Source of the DNA: Sediminibacillus halophilus
Lineage (GTDB): Bacteria; Bacillota; Bacilli; Bacillales; Amphibacillaceae
Reading direction: 5' to 3'
Assembly (NCBI RefSeq): GCF_900103695.1
Contig: NZ_FNHF01000001.1
Location: 496,001-560,000, forward strand
DNA: 64,000 nucleotides
Of this stretch, positions 30,734 to 39,376 are shown piece by piece; the first letter of the stretch is position 1; each line of letters opens with the position of its first letter. The notes under the pieces are model-generated. The model made no database searches. It was not told the origin of the DNA and saw nothing but the letters and a program-made list of their open reading frames with translations. The translations under genes were made by a program, and so were the position numbers.

Positions 30734-30760
30734 GCCTTGCAAGTTGACCTGACGAAAAAA

Positions 30761-31876
30761 TCAATACTTTGCATACCGGCTGATATTTAATAAAATCCCC
30801 ATAGAACATAACGTCAACGTGAGAGAGGAACCTCCGTAACTCAGGAAAGGAAGCGTAATACCTGTGACTGGAATCAGGCCGATTACAACACTGACATTTA
30901 TCATAATTTGCAGGGTAACCATCCCGACAATTCCTAACCCAAGCAAACTCCCAAATGTGTCAGGCGCTGCCAACGAAACGCGGATTCCCCGCCATAAAAA
31001 CAAGCCGAAAAGCATGATTAGAAATGTCCCACCGATAAAACCAAGTTCTTCTGCGAGAATGGCAAAAATAAAATCGTTATGTGGTTCGGGTAGATAAAAA
31101 AACTTTTGCAGACTTTGCCCAAGCCCTAACCCCATCAACCCGCCAGGACCAATCGCATATAAAGATTGAATGATTTGAAAGCCATTCCCTAAAGGATCCT
31201 CCCACGGATTTAAAAAAGCTGTAATCCGGTTAATCCGATAGGGAGCCGACAAAATCAAACCGAGAAACCCTGCAATTCCGAGTATTCCCAGCCCTAAAAA
31301 ATGCGTGATTTTCGCTCCTGCTACAAACAACATGACAAAGCAGGTCAGTACAAGGACAACACCAGTCCCTAAGTCTGGCTGCAACATGATGAGCCCGAAA
31401 GCAGTAAATATCAGCAATAATGCAGGGAGAAAGCCTTTTTTGAAAGAAGTGATGTATTTTTGATTGCTTGCCAAATAAGTCGACAAGAATATAATTAACC
31501 CAAGTTTCATAAATTCTGAAGGCTGAATGCTGAAGGCTCCAACCCCGATCCAGCTTCTAGCTCCTCCCCTAACTAAACCAACACCAGGAATCAACACAGC
31601 CAACAACAAAATAAAACAGATAAAAAGCAATGGTTTGGCATATTTCTGCCAAGCAGAATAAGGTACGTTCATGACTACCAACATAGCTGCAATACCTGCT
31701 CCAGCAAATAACAGCTGCCGTTTCACAAAGAAAAATCCATCATCAAATTTATATTCTCCCCAGATTGCAGAAGCGCTGTAAACCATGACCACGCCAATTG
31801 TGAGTAGGGTTAAAATTGTTATTACCAGCAGATAGTCTGGAGAATCTTTTGCATCATTCACCCATTTCTTTGCCAA
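30761..31876 (-). CDS. spoVE: Stage V sporulation protein E (SEDS family peptidoglycan polymerase)
   Basis: A SEDS glycosyltransferase that polymerises lipid II for the spore cortex together with SpoVD. The protein is 371 residues with about ten membrane segments. Conserved parts are GARSWIGVGAFSIQPSEFMK, NPWEDPLGNGFQIIQSLYA, and PEPHNDFIFAILAEELGFIG, and the sequence follows B. subtilis SpoVE closely. The start is a TTG reached directly from a terminator T-run; its ribosome site GGGGGTG is inside that hairpin. FtsW is the alternative name, but position and sequence favour SpoVE. Confidence 0.93.
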   Translation of the reverse strand: MAKKWVNDAKDSPDYLLVITILTLLTIGVVMVYSASAIWGEYKFDDGFFFVKRQLLFAGAGIAAMLVVMNVPYSAWQKYAKPLLFICFILLLAVLIPGVGLVRGGARSWIGVGAFSIQPSEFMKLGLIIFLSTYLASNQKYITSFKKGFLPALLLIFTAFGLIMLQPDLGTGVVLVLTCFVMLFVAGAKITHFLGLGILGIAGFLGLILSAPYRINRITAFLNPWEDPLGNGFQIIQSLYAIGPGGLMGLGLGQSLQKFFYLPEPHNDFIFAILAEELGFIGGTFLIMLFGLFLWRGIRVSLAAPDTFGSLLGLGIVGMVTLQIMINVSVVIGLIPVTGITLPFLSYGGSSLTLTLCSMGILLNISRYAKY

Positions 31877-31940
31877 AAAAACACCCCCAATTCCCTTTCG
31901 TAAATCGGTATTGGGGGTGAGTAGTCCAAGCCCCCTACTC
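31875..31940 (-). promoter_or_regulatory. Terminator/attenuator hairpin overlapping the spoVE start
   Basis: The minus strand has a perfect 10-bp stem (31910-31919 with 31882-31891, loop of 18), followed by seven T that run into the TTG start codon. The 3' arm contains the spoVE ribosome site. An upstream GAGTAG/CTACTC pairing (31935-31940 with 31919-31924) and a GGGGG at 31931-31935 could compete with the stem, as in attenuators. Confidence 0.7.
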
Positions 31941-33284
31941 TAATGTATGCACAGCTTTCATAAACATGTCTCCTCTTTCCTCGAAAGTGCGGTATTGATC
32001 CCAGCTTGCACAAGCGGGTGATAACAAAATCACATCTTCCTCCAAGGAAAGCTGATAAGCTTTGCGGGCAGCTTCTTCTACGTTTTTTGCATATTCAATT
32101 GTTTTGATTCCTGCATTGCTCGCTGTTTCTGCTATTTTATCTGCAGTCTCTCCAAAAACGATGACCGCCTTGACACATTCCAATGAAGGGATTAAGTCAG
32201 CAAAAGAACCGCCCCGGTCCAGGCCGCCTGCCAATAAGATAGTTGGCTGACTGAAGGAAGACAACGCTTTGCTGGTTGCCAGTATATTGGTAGCCTTGGA
32301 ATCATTGTAAAATAAACGTCCATTTACATTGCTGACAAACTGAAGACGGTGTTTAACGCCAGTAAAAGTATTCAGTACTTGCCTGATTCCATCATTATCA
32401 GCTCCGCTTAATTTGGCCGCACTGACAGCAGCCATGATATTTTCCAAATTGTGGCTGCCGACAAGTACGATATCCCCCAAAGAGATGACCGGTTCTTGTT
32501 TAAAATACAAATACTTGTCATCACACCAGGCGCCACCCGGTATTCTTTGAGTTTTGGAAAAAGGTACTTTCACTGCAGCGGATTGAGCTGCGATATCCGA
32601 AATTTCGTTATCATCTGCATTATATACGATAAAATCATCTTCGGTTTGATTCTTCATAATGCCAGCTTTCGCTTGCTTGTAATTCTCGAACGACTTATGG
32701 TAATCCAAGTGGGCTTCAAACAGATTGAGCAACACCGAAATCTTCGGTTTGAACTGATCTATCCCCAGTAATTGAAAAGATGATAATTCAATAACCATCC
32801 ATTCATCCTCGGCCATGTTCCGGGCAACTTCACAAGAAACATTACCGATGTTCCCAGCAAGTTGAGTTTTACAGCCACTTTGGTTGAGCATTTCATAAAT
32901 CAGTGTTGTTGTTGTTGTTTTTCCATTGGAACCAGTGATCCCTATAATGGAATCATTTACGAGTCTTCCTGCCAATTCCACTTCCGTAATAATCGGAATC
33001 TTCCTGTTTTCCGCTTCCCGGACCACGGGATTTTCGTAAGGAATTCCCGGATTTTTCACTAACAACTCAACACCTTCCAATACAGAAAGCGGATGTCCTC
33101 CAGTTACTACTTCGATTCCTAAACCCGTTAATTCTTGCACCTGATCACTGTCCTGATCAGCTTTCAAATCATTTACCCGTACTTCCTTCCCACTGTCATG
33201 GAGCAATTTAGCTGCAGCAGTGCCGCTTTTCGCAAGTCCGAGTACAAGGACTTTTTCATATGGAAAGTCAATCAATGTTTTCAA
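31935..33284 (-). CDS. murD: UDP-N-acetylmuramoylalanine-D-glutamate ligase
   Basis: It adds D-Glu to UDP-MurNAc-L-Ala with ATP in the cytoplasm. The protein is 449 residues. The Mur-ligase ATP motif [17 protein letters not shown] is present, then a central domain and a C-terminal domain with [11 protein letters not shown]. The start is TTG at 33284, which overlaps the mraY stop (TTGA) and lies eight bases from GAGGTG. A longer frame into mraY is rejected. Confidence 0.96.
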   Translation of the reverse strand: MKTLIDFPYEKVLVLGLAKSGTAAAKLLHDSGKEVRVNDLKADQDSDQVQELTGLGIEVVTGGHPLSVLEGVELLVKNPGIPYENPVVREAENRKIPIITEVELAGRLVNDSIIGITGSNGKTTTTTLIYEMLNQSGCKTQLAGNIGNVSCEVARNMAEDEWMVIELSSFQLLGIDQFKPKISVLLNLFEAHLDYHKSFENYKQAKAGIMKNQTEDDFIVYNADDNEISDIAAQSAAVKVPFSKTQRIPGGAWCDDKYLYFKQEPVISLGDIVLVGSHNLENIMAAVSAAKLSGADNDGIRQVLNTFTGVKHRLQFVSNVNGRLFYNDSKATNILATSKALSSFSQPTILLAGGLDRGGSFADLIPSLECVKAVIVFGETADKIAETASNAGIKTIEYAKNVEEAARKAYQLSLEEDVILLSPACASWDQYRTFEERGDMFMKAVHTLE

Positions 33285-34267
33285 AATGACCACACCTCGA
33301 TATAAATCCCGAGTGCTGCAAATACAAGTCCCACCAGCCAAAACGTCGTTACTACACGCCACTCAGACCATCCCATCAACTCATAATGATGGTGTAAAGG
33401 GCTCATTTTGAACACCCGTTTGCCTGTTGTTTTAAAAGATATAACTTGAATAATGACAGAGAGTGTTTCGATGACAAAAACACCGCCAATGACTATCAGC
33501 AGAATTTCCATCTTTGTAAGAATGGCTATCGCTCCAATAGCTCCCCCGAGAGCTAGCGAACCGGTATCGCCCATGAACACTTTCGCAGGATGTGCATTGA
33601 AGACCAAAAAACCGAGTAAGGCTCCGACTACTGCCAAAGAAAATATGGTTACTTCGAATTGCGTAAACCCATACCATGCAAGAATGCCAAAAGCACCGAA
33701 AGCTATAGCCGCTGTTCCCGCCAGCAAGCCGTCGAGCCCGTCAGTTAAATTTACGGCGTTGGAAGATCCAACCAGTATGACAATAATTAAGATTGCATAA
33801 GCCCAGCCCAATTCCCATTGAATATTTGTACCTGGAATTTGAATATAGGTAGGGAAATCGTTCGCTTTTAAAATAAAGTAGAAAACCAAAGAAATAACAA
33901 TCTGTCCAGCCATCTTCTGCTTGGAAGTCAATCCAAGATTCCTTTTCATTGCTACCTTGATAAAATCATCCAGAAAACCGAGCAGGCCAAAACCTAGTAA
34001 AACGATTAACAGTAATACAATTTGGAAGCCGAATGGGTGCGGATTAAATTTCCCAATCATCACCAGTGTCGTGATTGCTACACTGAGGAGAATCATAAGC
34101 CCCCCCATTGTCGGTGTTCCAGTCTTTTTCATATGGGATTTCGGACCTTCTTCTCTAATACTTTGTCCAAACTTTAATCTACGTAAGAATGGGATAAATA
34201 CTGGAGAAATCAGGACGGTTATCAGAAAAGATATTGCCATGGTCATTAGTAAAACATATTCATTCAC
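33281..34267 (-). CDS. mraY: Phospho-N-acetylmuramoyl-pentapeptide transferase
   Basis: It transfers phospho-MurNAc-pentapeptide to undecaprenyl phosphate, forming lipid I at the membrane. The protein is 328 residues with ten membrane segments. Signature motifs: [11 protein letters not shown] near residue 50, [12 protein letters not shown] in the middle, [13 protein letters not shown] and HHHYELMGW near the C-terminus. A GTG start follows AAAGGAGG. Confidence 0.97.
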   Translation of the reverse strand: MNEYVLLMTMAISFLITVLISPVFIPFLRRLKFGQSIREEGPKSHMKKTGTPTMGGLMILLSVAITTLVMIGKFNPHPFGFQIVLLLIVLLGFGLLGFLDDFIKVAMKRNLGLTSKQKMAGQIVISLVFYFILKANDFPTYIQIPGTNIQWELGWAYAILIIVILVGSSNAVNLTDGLDGLLAGTAAIAFGAFGILAWYGFTQFEVTIFSLAVVGALLGFLVFNAHPAKVFMGDTGSLALGGAIGAIAILTKMEILLIVIGGVFVIETLSVIIQVISFKTTGKRVFKMSPLHHHYELMGWSEWRVVTTFWLVGLVFAALGIYIEVWSF

Positions 34268-34316
34268 AGGTATTTCCTCCTTTATTGCAAAAACCCGCCC
34301 ATTTTGTTCTTTCTAG

Positions 34317-35675
34317 TTATTGCTTAGCAATGTCTTTAAGCATCGTTTCCAGCTTCATTCCTCTGGATGCTTTTAGTAGGACAAGGGTGCCATCCTCTAG
34401 TAGTGGCAGGAGAGCAGTTGTCAAATCATCAAGCGAATCGAAGTGCTGAACCAGACGAAGTTCATTCTGTTTCGCATCCGAAATTTCACGCGCATTGCTG
34501 CCTACTGTAAACAATACATCGATTTCCTGATTAATGGCTGCAGCAACTTGCCGGTGGAGAGCAGAAGCCTGCTCTCCCAGCTCAAAGATATCTCCTAGTA
34601 CAAGCACTTTCCTTTGATAGCCAGCTAATTGCTGAACGACATTGATTGAAGCTTTCATTGAGGTAGGAGAAGCATTATATGCATCATTGATGATCGTCGA
34701 ATGGTTCCTTCCGCTCATAAATTCAAATCGCATACCAGTCAATTCCAGATCCGACAACGAAGACTTGATGTATTGTTCCGGTATACCTAATTGATTAGCG
34801 ATTGCTATCGCGAATAATGCATTCTTAACATTATGTTCTCCAAGCATATTTAATTCATATGCGATTTGCCCATTAAACTGAAAAGTGGTTTTATCCGAAT
34901 ACATTCGAATGTGGTCGGCTGTTATCTGGTTGTGTGGTTGAAAACCACACCCGATGACATCCTCCCTTTGTTTCAAAGGAGACAGCAGCGCTTCATCTCC
35001 GTCAATAAATAGGCGGCCATCCGATTTTAATCCGGCTAAAATTTCCGATTTAGCCTGAGCGATTCCTTCCCTTGAACCTAAATATTCAATATGGGATTCT
35101 CCGATATTGGTAATCACCGCATAATCCGGTTCCGCTATTTTAGACAACAATTCAATTTCGCCAAATCCGCTCATGCCCATCTCCAAAACGAGCACCTCTG
35201 TTTGTGGCGGCATCGACAATATCGTTAATGGTACACCTATATGGTTATTAAGGTTTCCCTTTGTCCGATGTGTCCGATAGTAGGAGCCTGTTACTGTTCC
35301 AACAAGATCCTTGGTTGTCGTTTTTCCGTTAGAACCGGTAATTCCGATAACGGTCGGATTGATTCGTTTACGATATTCGCGGGCAAGCAGTTGCAGTCCT
35401 TCCAGCGTATCATCCACATAAAATACCGGGAAACCGGCAGGCAGGAATTCAGGTAGTTCTCTGTCTTTTGCCCATAAAATTGCAACAGCCCCATTATCAA
35501 AGGCTCCCTTTAAAAAATCATGTCCATCGAAGGACTCCCCGACCAAGGGGATGAATAACGATTTATGGCTTTGTCTGCGGCTGTCTGTGATTACCTCATT
35601 TATTTCGATGCCATCCTGAACAGCACCTTTGCAATCATCAAACACATCCGCCAAAAATTCTGTGGTAAACAACAT
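34317..35675 (-). CDS. murF: UDP-N-acetylmuramoyl-tripeptide-D-alanyl-D-alanine ligase
   Basis: It adds D-Ala-D-Ala to UDP-MurNAc-tripeptide. The protein is 452 residues with the ATP motif [17 protein letters not shown] and the conserved NDAYNASPTSMKASI. AAGGAG precedes the ATG. It lies between murE and mraY; in B. subtilis murF is outside the cluster, beside ddl, so this gene order resembles that of many other bacteria. Confidence 0.96.
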   Translation of the reverse strand: MLFTTEFLADVFDDCKGAVQDGIEINEVITDSRRQSHKSLFIPLVGESFDGHDFLKGAFDNGAVAILWAKDRELPEFLPAGFPVFYVDDTLEGLQLLAREYRKRINPTVIGITGSNGKTTTKDLVGTVTGSYYRTHRTKGNLNNHIGVPLTILSMPPQTEVLVLEMGMSGFGEIELLSKIAEPDYAVITNIGESHIEYLGSREGIAQAKSEILAGLKSDGRLFIDGDEALLSPLKQREDVIGCGFQPHNQITADHIRMYSDKTTFQFNGQIAYELNMLGEHNVKNALFAIAIANQLGIPEQYIKSSLSDLELTGMRFEFMSGRNHSTIINDAYNASPTSMKASINVVQQLAGYQRKVLVLGDIFELGEQASALHRQVAAAINQEIDVLFTVGSNAREISDAKQNELRLVQHFDSLDDLTTALLPLLEDGTLVLLKASRGMKLETMLKDIAKQ

Positions 35676-35678
35676 GAT

Positions 35679-37157
35679 TCAATTCTCCTTATTCCAGTTA
35701 AACTTGATGGCATTTGCTGCTACCAGTCTATCATCAAAATCATGAACCTCTCCCTTAACCAGCTGATAGGTTTCATGGCCTTTTCCGGCAATCAGTACAA
35801 TGTCATCTTTTTCTGCCAGCCGTATTGCTTCATCAATTGCCTGCTGGCGATTCTCGATTACCTGAAAATTATTCCCTTGGAGACCAGCCACCATATCGTT
35901 TAAGATAGCCTGTGGATCTTCTGTACGCGGGTTGTCGGAGGTGAAAATAGCCAAATCTGCATACTTAACAGCTGCACCGGCCATCAACGGCCGTTTCGAT
36001 TTGTCTCTGTCTCCACCGCAACCAACAACGACATATACTTTCCTCTTCACAAAAGAGCGGATTGTTTCCAAGACGTTTTCAAGAGAATCAGGGGTGTGGG
36101 CGTAATCCACAATCACTCCGAACGGTTGACCAAGATTCACAGGTTCGAACCGTCCACTAACACCTGTAGTAGATTCCAGTGCCCTTTTTATCGTATGTAA
36201 CGGAATCCCGGTACAAAGAGCAGCAGAAGCCGCCGCAAGCATGTTATATACGCTGAAGTTCCCCATCAACTTACTAGTGATGCGTACTTCTTCATCAAAC
36301 GTTTTTAACAAGAAAGTGGACCCATTGGCATCAAGCTTGACGTCAATAGCTTGAATGTCTGCCTGCTTTTCTATTCCATATGTGATGACAGGTTGAGAAG
36401 TACTTTTTATCAGCATTTTGGAATGAGGGTCATCTTTGTTGACGACTGCAAACTTTGGTTTTTTTTCATCATACCTGTTCCCCAGTTGAGAAAACAACAA
36501 GCTTTTCGCATGCAAATAATCTTCCATGCTCTCATGATAATCCAAGTGATCTTGAGAAAGGTTGGTAAATACAGCAATATCAAAATCACAACCATAAACC
36601 CTTCCTAAGTCCAGCGCATGGGATGATACCTCCATAAAGACAGTATCGATTTTTCTATTTACCATTTGTTGAAAACTTCTTTGCAAGAACAAAGAATCCG
36701 GTGTTGTATTCTTGACATCAAAACAGTCGTCTTCCATTTTCATCTGTATGGTCCCGATTAAACCGGTCTTTTTCCGTTGCTCCTTGAATATTGCTTCAAG
36801 CAAATAGGTAACAGATGTCTTGCCATTCGTTCCTGTAACACCGATTACGTTGAGCTTCTCGGTCGGATAGTCATAAAATTTGTTAGCTAAAAGGGCCACT
36901 GCTTTTGTTGTGTCATTCACGAGAATGACGGGGATGGAAACATCCACAGGTTTCTCGGCGATAACAGCCACAGCACCTTGTTTCTCGGCTTGCTGGGCAT
37001 ACAGGTGACCATCGACTGTGAACCCTTTGATACAAATAAACAAGTCACCTTGTTCGACATTTCTAGAATCTATTTCTAATCCTTTAATTGATAAGTTTTC
37101 TATATCTTTCGACTGTCGATAAAAATGCAAAACATCTACAATCTCCGTAAGTTTCAT
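35679..37157 (-). CDS. murE: UDP-N-acetylmuramoyl-tripeptide synthetase (meso-diaminopimelate-adding)
   Basis: It adds the third stem residue. The protein is 492 residues. ATP motif VIGVTGTNGKTSVTYLL near residue 107; the meso-diaminopimelate recognition motif DNPR is in FTSDNPRTEDP, so the peptidoglycan is predicted to be of the meso-DAP direct type. Two ATGs are adjacent at 37160 and 37157. The ribosome site is weak. A 200-bp gap to spoVD has no gene. Confidence 0.96.
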   Translation of the reverse strand: MKLTEIVDVLHFYRQSKDIENLSIKGLEIDSRNVEQGDLFICIKGFTVDGHLYAQQAEKQGAVAVIAEKPVDVSIPVILVNDTTKAVALLANKFYDYPTEKLNVIGVTGTNGKTSVTYLLEAIFKEQRKKTGLIGTIQMKMEDDCFDVKNTTPDSLFLQRSFQQMVNRKIDTVFMEVSSHALDLGRVYGCDFDIAVFTNLSQDHLDYHESMEDYLHAKSLLFSQLGNRYDEKKPKFAVVNKDDPHSKMLIKSTSQPVITYGIEKQADIQAIDVKLDANGSTFLLKTFDEEVRITSKLMGNFSVYNMLAAASAALCTGIPLHTIKRALESTTGVSGRFEPVNLGQPFGVIVDYAHTPDSLENVLETIRSFVKRKVYVVVGCGGDRDKSKRPLMAGAAVKYADLAIFTSDNPRTEDPQAILNDMVAGLQGNNFQVIENRQQAIDEAIRLAEKDDIVLIAGKGHETYQLVKGEVHDFDDRLVAANAIKFNWNKEN

Positions 37158-37356
37158 CATTCCACATCCTAACCTTCTAAAAACCAGTTTCTTAAAATCT
37201 TCCATGCACATTTTGACTGAATTCCCTTTTTAGCTCACTGTTAATCGCCCAATCGCCACAAGCACAAGACTCCTGTAGACGATTGAACGATTATCATTTT
37301 AATTATTTACATCACTTTATTATAACAGAAGTTTTCCCTCTTGGCCGGATGGGTTG

Positions 37357-39297
37357 TTAATTTTCATCCGGTTTTTTTTCGGAAAGGTATATTCTTACTT
37401 CTTTTCCCTGTTCTAGCTTGGTGCCAGGCTTAGGTGCCTGATCAATGATATATTCGCCTGTACCACTTGTTTCGACAGATAGGTTTACCATGTACTCCAT
37501 CAATTCACTTTTACTTAAACCAATCAAGTCTGGAACCTCTACTAACGGCTGATCTGGCCACTGATATTCCTTATCCAGCCCATCGGCGCGCTTTTTAACA
37601 CCAAGGGCTCTCAAACTGTCTCCGATAATGCTCCCGACGATCGGAGCTGCTACGACACCTCCGAATTGGACCGTATCTTTTGGATTATCGATAGCAACAT
37701 AGACGACAATTTCAGGGTCGTCAGCCGGGGCAAAACCCATAAAGGAAACGATATGGTTATTGCTCATATATTTTCCATCTTTTCCTACCTTTTGAGCAGT
37801 TCCTGTTTTCCCTCCTACTCGATACCCTTCGACATAAGCACCTCTTCCAGTACCTTTGGCCACGACGCTTTCTAATGCGTCCCTGATTTCTTTAGAAGTT
37901 TCGTTGGAAATCACTCTGTTTCGAAGGGTGGGCTCCGTTTTTTCAATAACTTTATTTGTTTTTGGGTCAAGCCATTCTTGGGCGATATATGGTTCATACA
38001 AATATCCACCATTTACAGCAGCTGCAACAGCCATTACTTGCTGGATCGGGGTAACCGAAACGCCCTGACCAAAAGCGGTAGTCGCTAATTCGACTGGCCC
38101 GATATTTTCCGGTTTGAACAGTATTCCCGTTCCTTCTCCTTGTAGGTCGATACCGGTCTTCTTTCCAAATCCGAAGTCATCAATATAGGAAAACAGCTTC
38201 TCCTTTCCCAAACGTTCACCGAGCGTCACAAATCCCGGGTTGCAGGAATTTTGTACGACTTCCAGAAATGTCTGATGACCATGCCCGCCGCTCTTCCAAC
38301 AATGCAAAGTGGCTCCACCTACCTCGATTGATCCGTCATCATGGAATTCTTCTTCATATAAATCTACAGCATTTTCCTCCAGTGCAGCTGCAAGCGTGAT
38401 TATTTTAAAGGTGGATCCTGGTTCATACGTACTCCAAATCGGAAGGTTTTTGTTATATACACTTGAATCATAATCCTGGTAATGTTCTGGATCGAAGGTT
38501 GGTCTGGAAGACATGCCAAGCACACCACCTGTATTTGGATCCACAGCAATCGCAATAGCCCCATCAGGATTATATTTGGAGACAGCAAGGTCCAGTTCAC
38601 GCTCCATTATTGTCTGTACCCTGGAATCGATTGTTAGTTTCAAGGAATTCCCATCTACAGGTGGATTATATACATCTGCCAAGTCAGCCATTCGTTGTCC
38701 TTTGGCATCGGAAAAATAGGAGAGACTGCCTTTTTCACCACTCAACTGTTCATTATAATACTGTTCCAGTCCCATTAACCCCTGGTTGTCGATTCCGCTG
38801 AACCCAAGCACATGAGATAAATAAGAGCCCTTTGGATAGTGGCGTTTGGAATCCTCCGCTATATAAACTCCTTCCATTCCCAATGCCCGGATTGCATCAG
38901 CCTTTTCTTCCGAAATTTTTCGCCCTTCCGGATGAACTCTCACAATATTTTCGTTTTTCGTTACCTCTTGGTAAGCCTTTTCCTTGTCCATGTTAAGAAT
39001 TTTAGCCAGGGAGTCTGCGGTATCTTCCGGATCTTTGATCTGACGAGGAACCAGCATGACAGTGGGCGCAGACACATTTTCGGCCAAAACCTCGCCATTC
39101 TTGTCCAAAATCTCGCCGCGCTCCGGTTCAAAAATGATATCACGGCTCCAAAGTTCTTTTGCTTCCCCTGTAAGCCAGTCTCCAAGGACAAACTGTACGT
39201 AGCCAAGCCGGATATCGATGATTCCAAAAACTAAAATTCCCAAAAGAAAAACAGTGACTAAACGTTTTCGCATTGTTACATTGGATACTCGTTTCAT
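37357..39297 (-). CDS. spoVD: Sporulation-specific penicillin-binding protein SpoVD
   Basis: A class B transpeptidase that crosslinks cortex peptidoglycan with SpoVE. The protein is 646 residues, the length of the B. subtilis protein. N-terminal membrane anchor at about 14-33; dimerisation domain; active-site Ser295 in STFK; SCN in VVQNSCNPG; KTG in VGGKTGTAQ; one C-terminal PASTA domain (from about 580). The start at 39297 follows AAGGAGAT; a frame extending 57 codons upstream overlaps pbpB and is rejected. Confidence 0.96.
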   Translation of the reverse strand: MKRVSNVTMRKRLVTVFLLGILVFGIIDIRLGYVQFVLGDWLTGEAKELWSRDIIFEPERGEILDKNGEVLAENVSAPTVMLVPRQIKDPEDTADSLAKILNMDKEKAYQEVTKNENIVRVHPEGRKISEEKADAIRALGMEGVYIAEDSKRHYPKGSYLSHVLGFSGIDNQGLMGLEQYYNEQLSGEKGSLSYFSDAKGQRMADLADVYNPPVDGNSLKLTIDSRVQTIMERELDLAVSKYNPDGAIAIAVDPNTGGVLGMSSRPTFDPEHYQDYDSSVYNKNLPIWSTYEPGSTFKIITLAAALEENAVDLYEEEFHDDGSIEVGGATLHCWKSGGHGHQTFLEVVQNSCNPGFVTLGERLGKEKLFSYIDDFGFGKKTGIDLQGEGTGILFKPENIGPVELATTAFGQGVSVTPIQQVMAVAAAVNGGYLYEPYIAQEWLDPKTNKVIEKTEPTLRNRVISNETSKEIRDALESVVAKGTGRGAYVEGYRVGGKTGTAQKVGKDGKYMSNNHIVSFMGFAPADDPEIVVYVAIDNPKDTVQFGGVVAAPIVGSIIGDSLRALGVKKRADGLDKEYQWPDQPLVEVPDLIGLSKSELMEYMVNLSVETSGTGEYIIDQAPKPGTKLEQGKEVRIYLSEKKPDEN

Positions 39298-39376
39298 AGG
39301 ACATCTCCTTACAAAGGTATGCTTGTATCCAATATATGAATGGCTGAAAACGAATAGAACACTGCTGTTTTCCTTG

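Larger units (their letters stand above)
30052..30760. other. Long non-coding gap between divIB and spoVE where murG-murB are expected
   Basis: No coding frame with a ribosome site or recognisable product is present in 709 bp. The divIB promoter must lie at 30052-30250 (AT-rich). A GC-rich structured repeat fills 30354-30625, and the spoVE terminator lies at 30702-30733. Frames of 60-79 codons inside the repeat arise from its GC-rich composition. Confidence 0.75.

Noticed and set aside
39298-39376. Possible sigma-E promoter for spoVD (TCATATA and CATACCTT)
   Set aside because: The two elements are only about 11 bp apart, too close for sigma-E.
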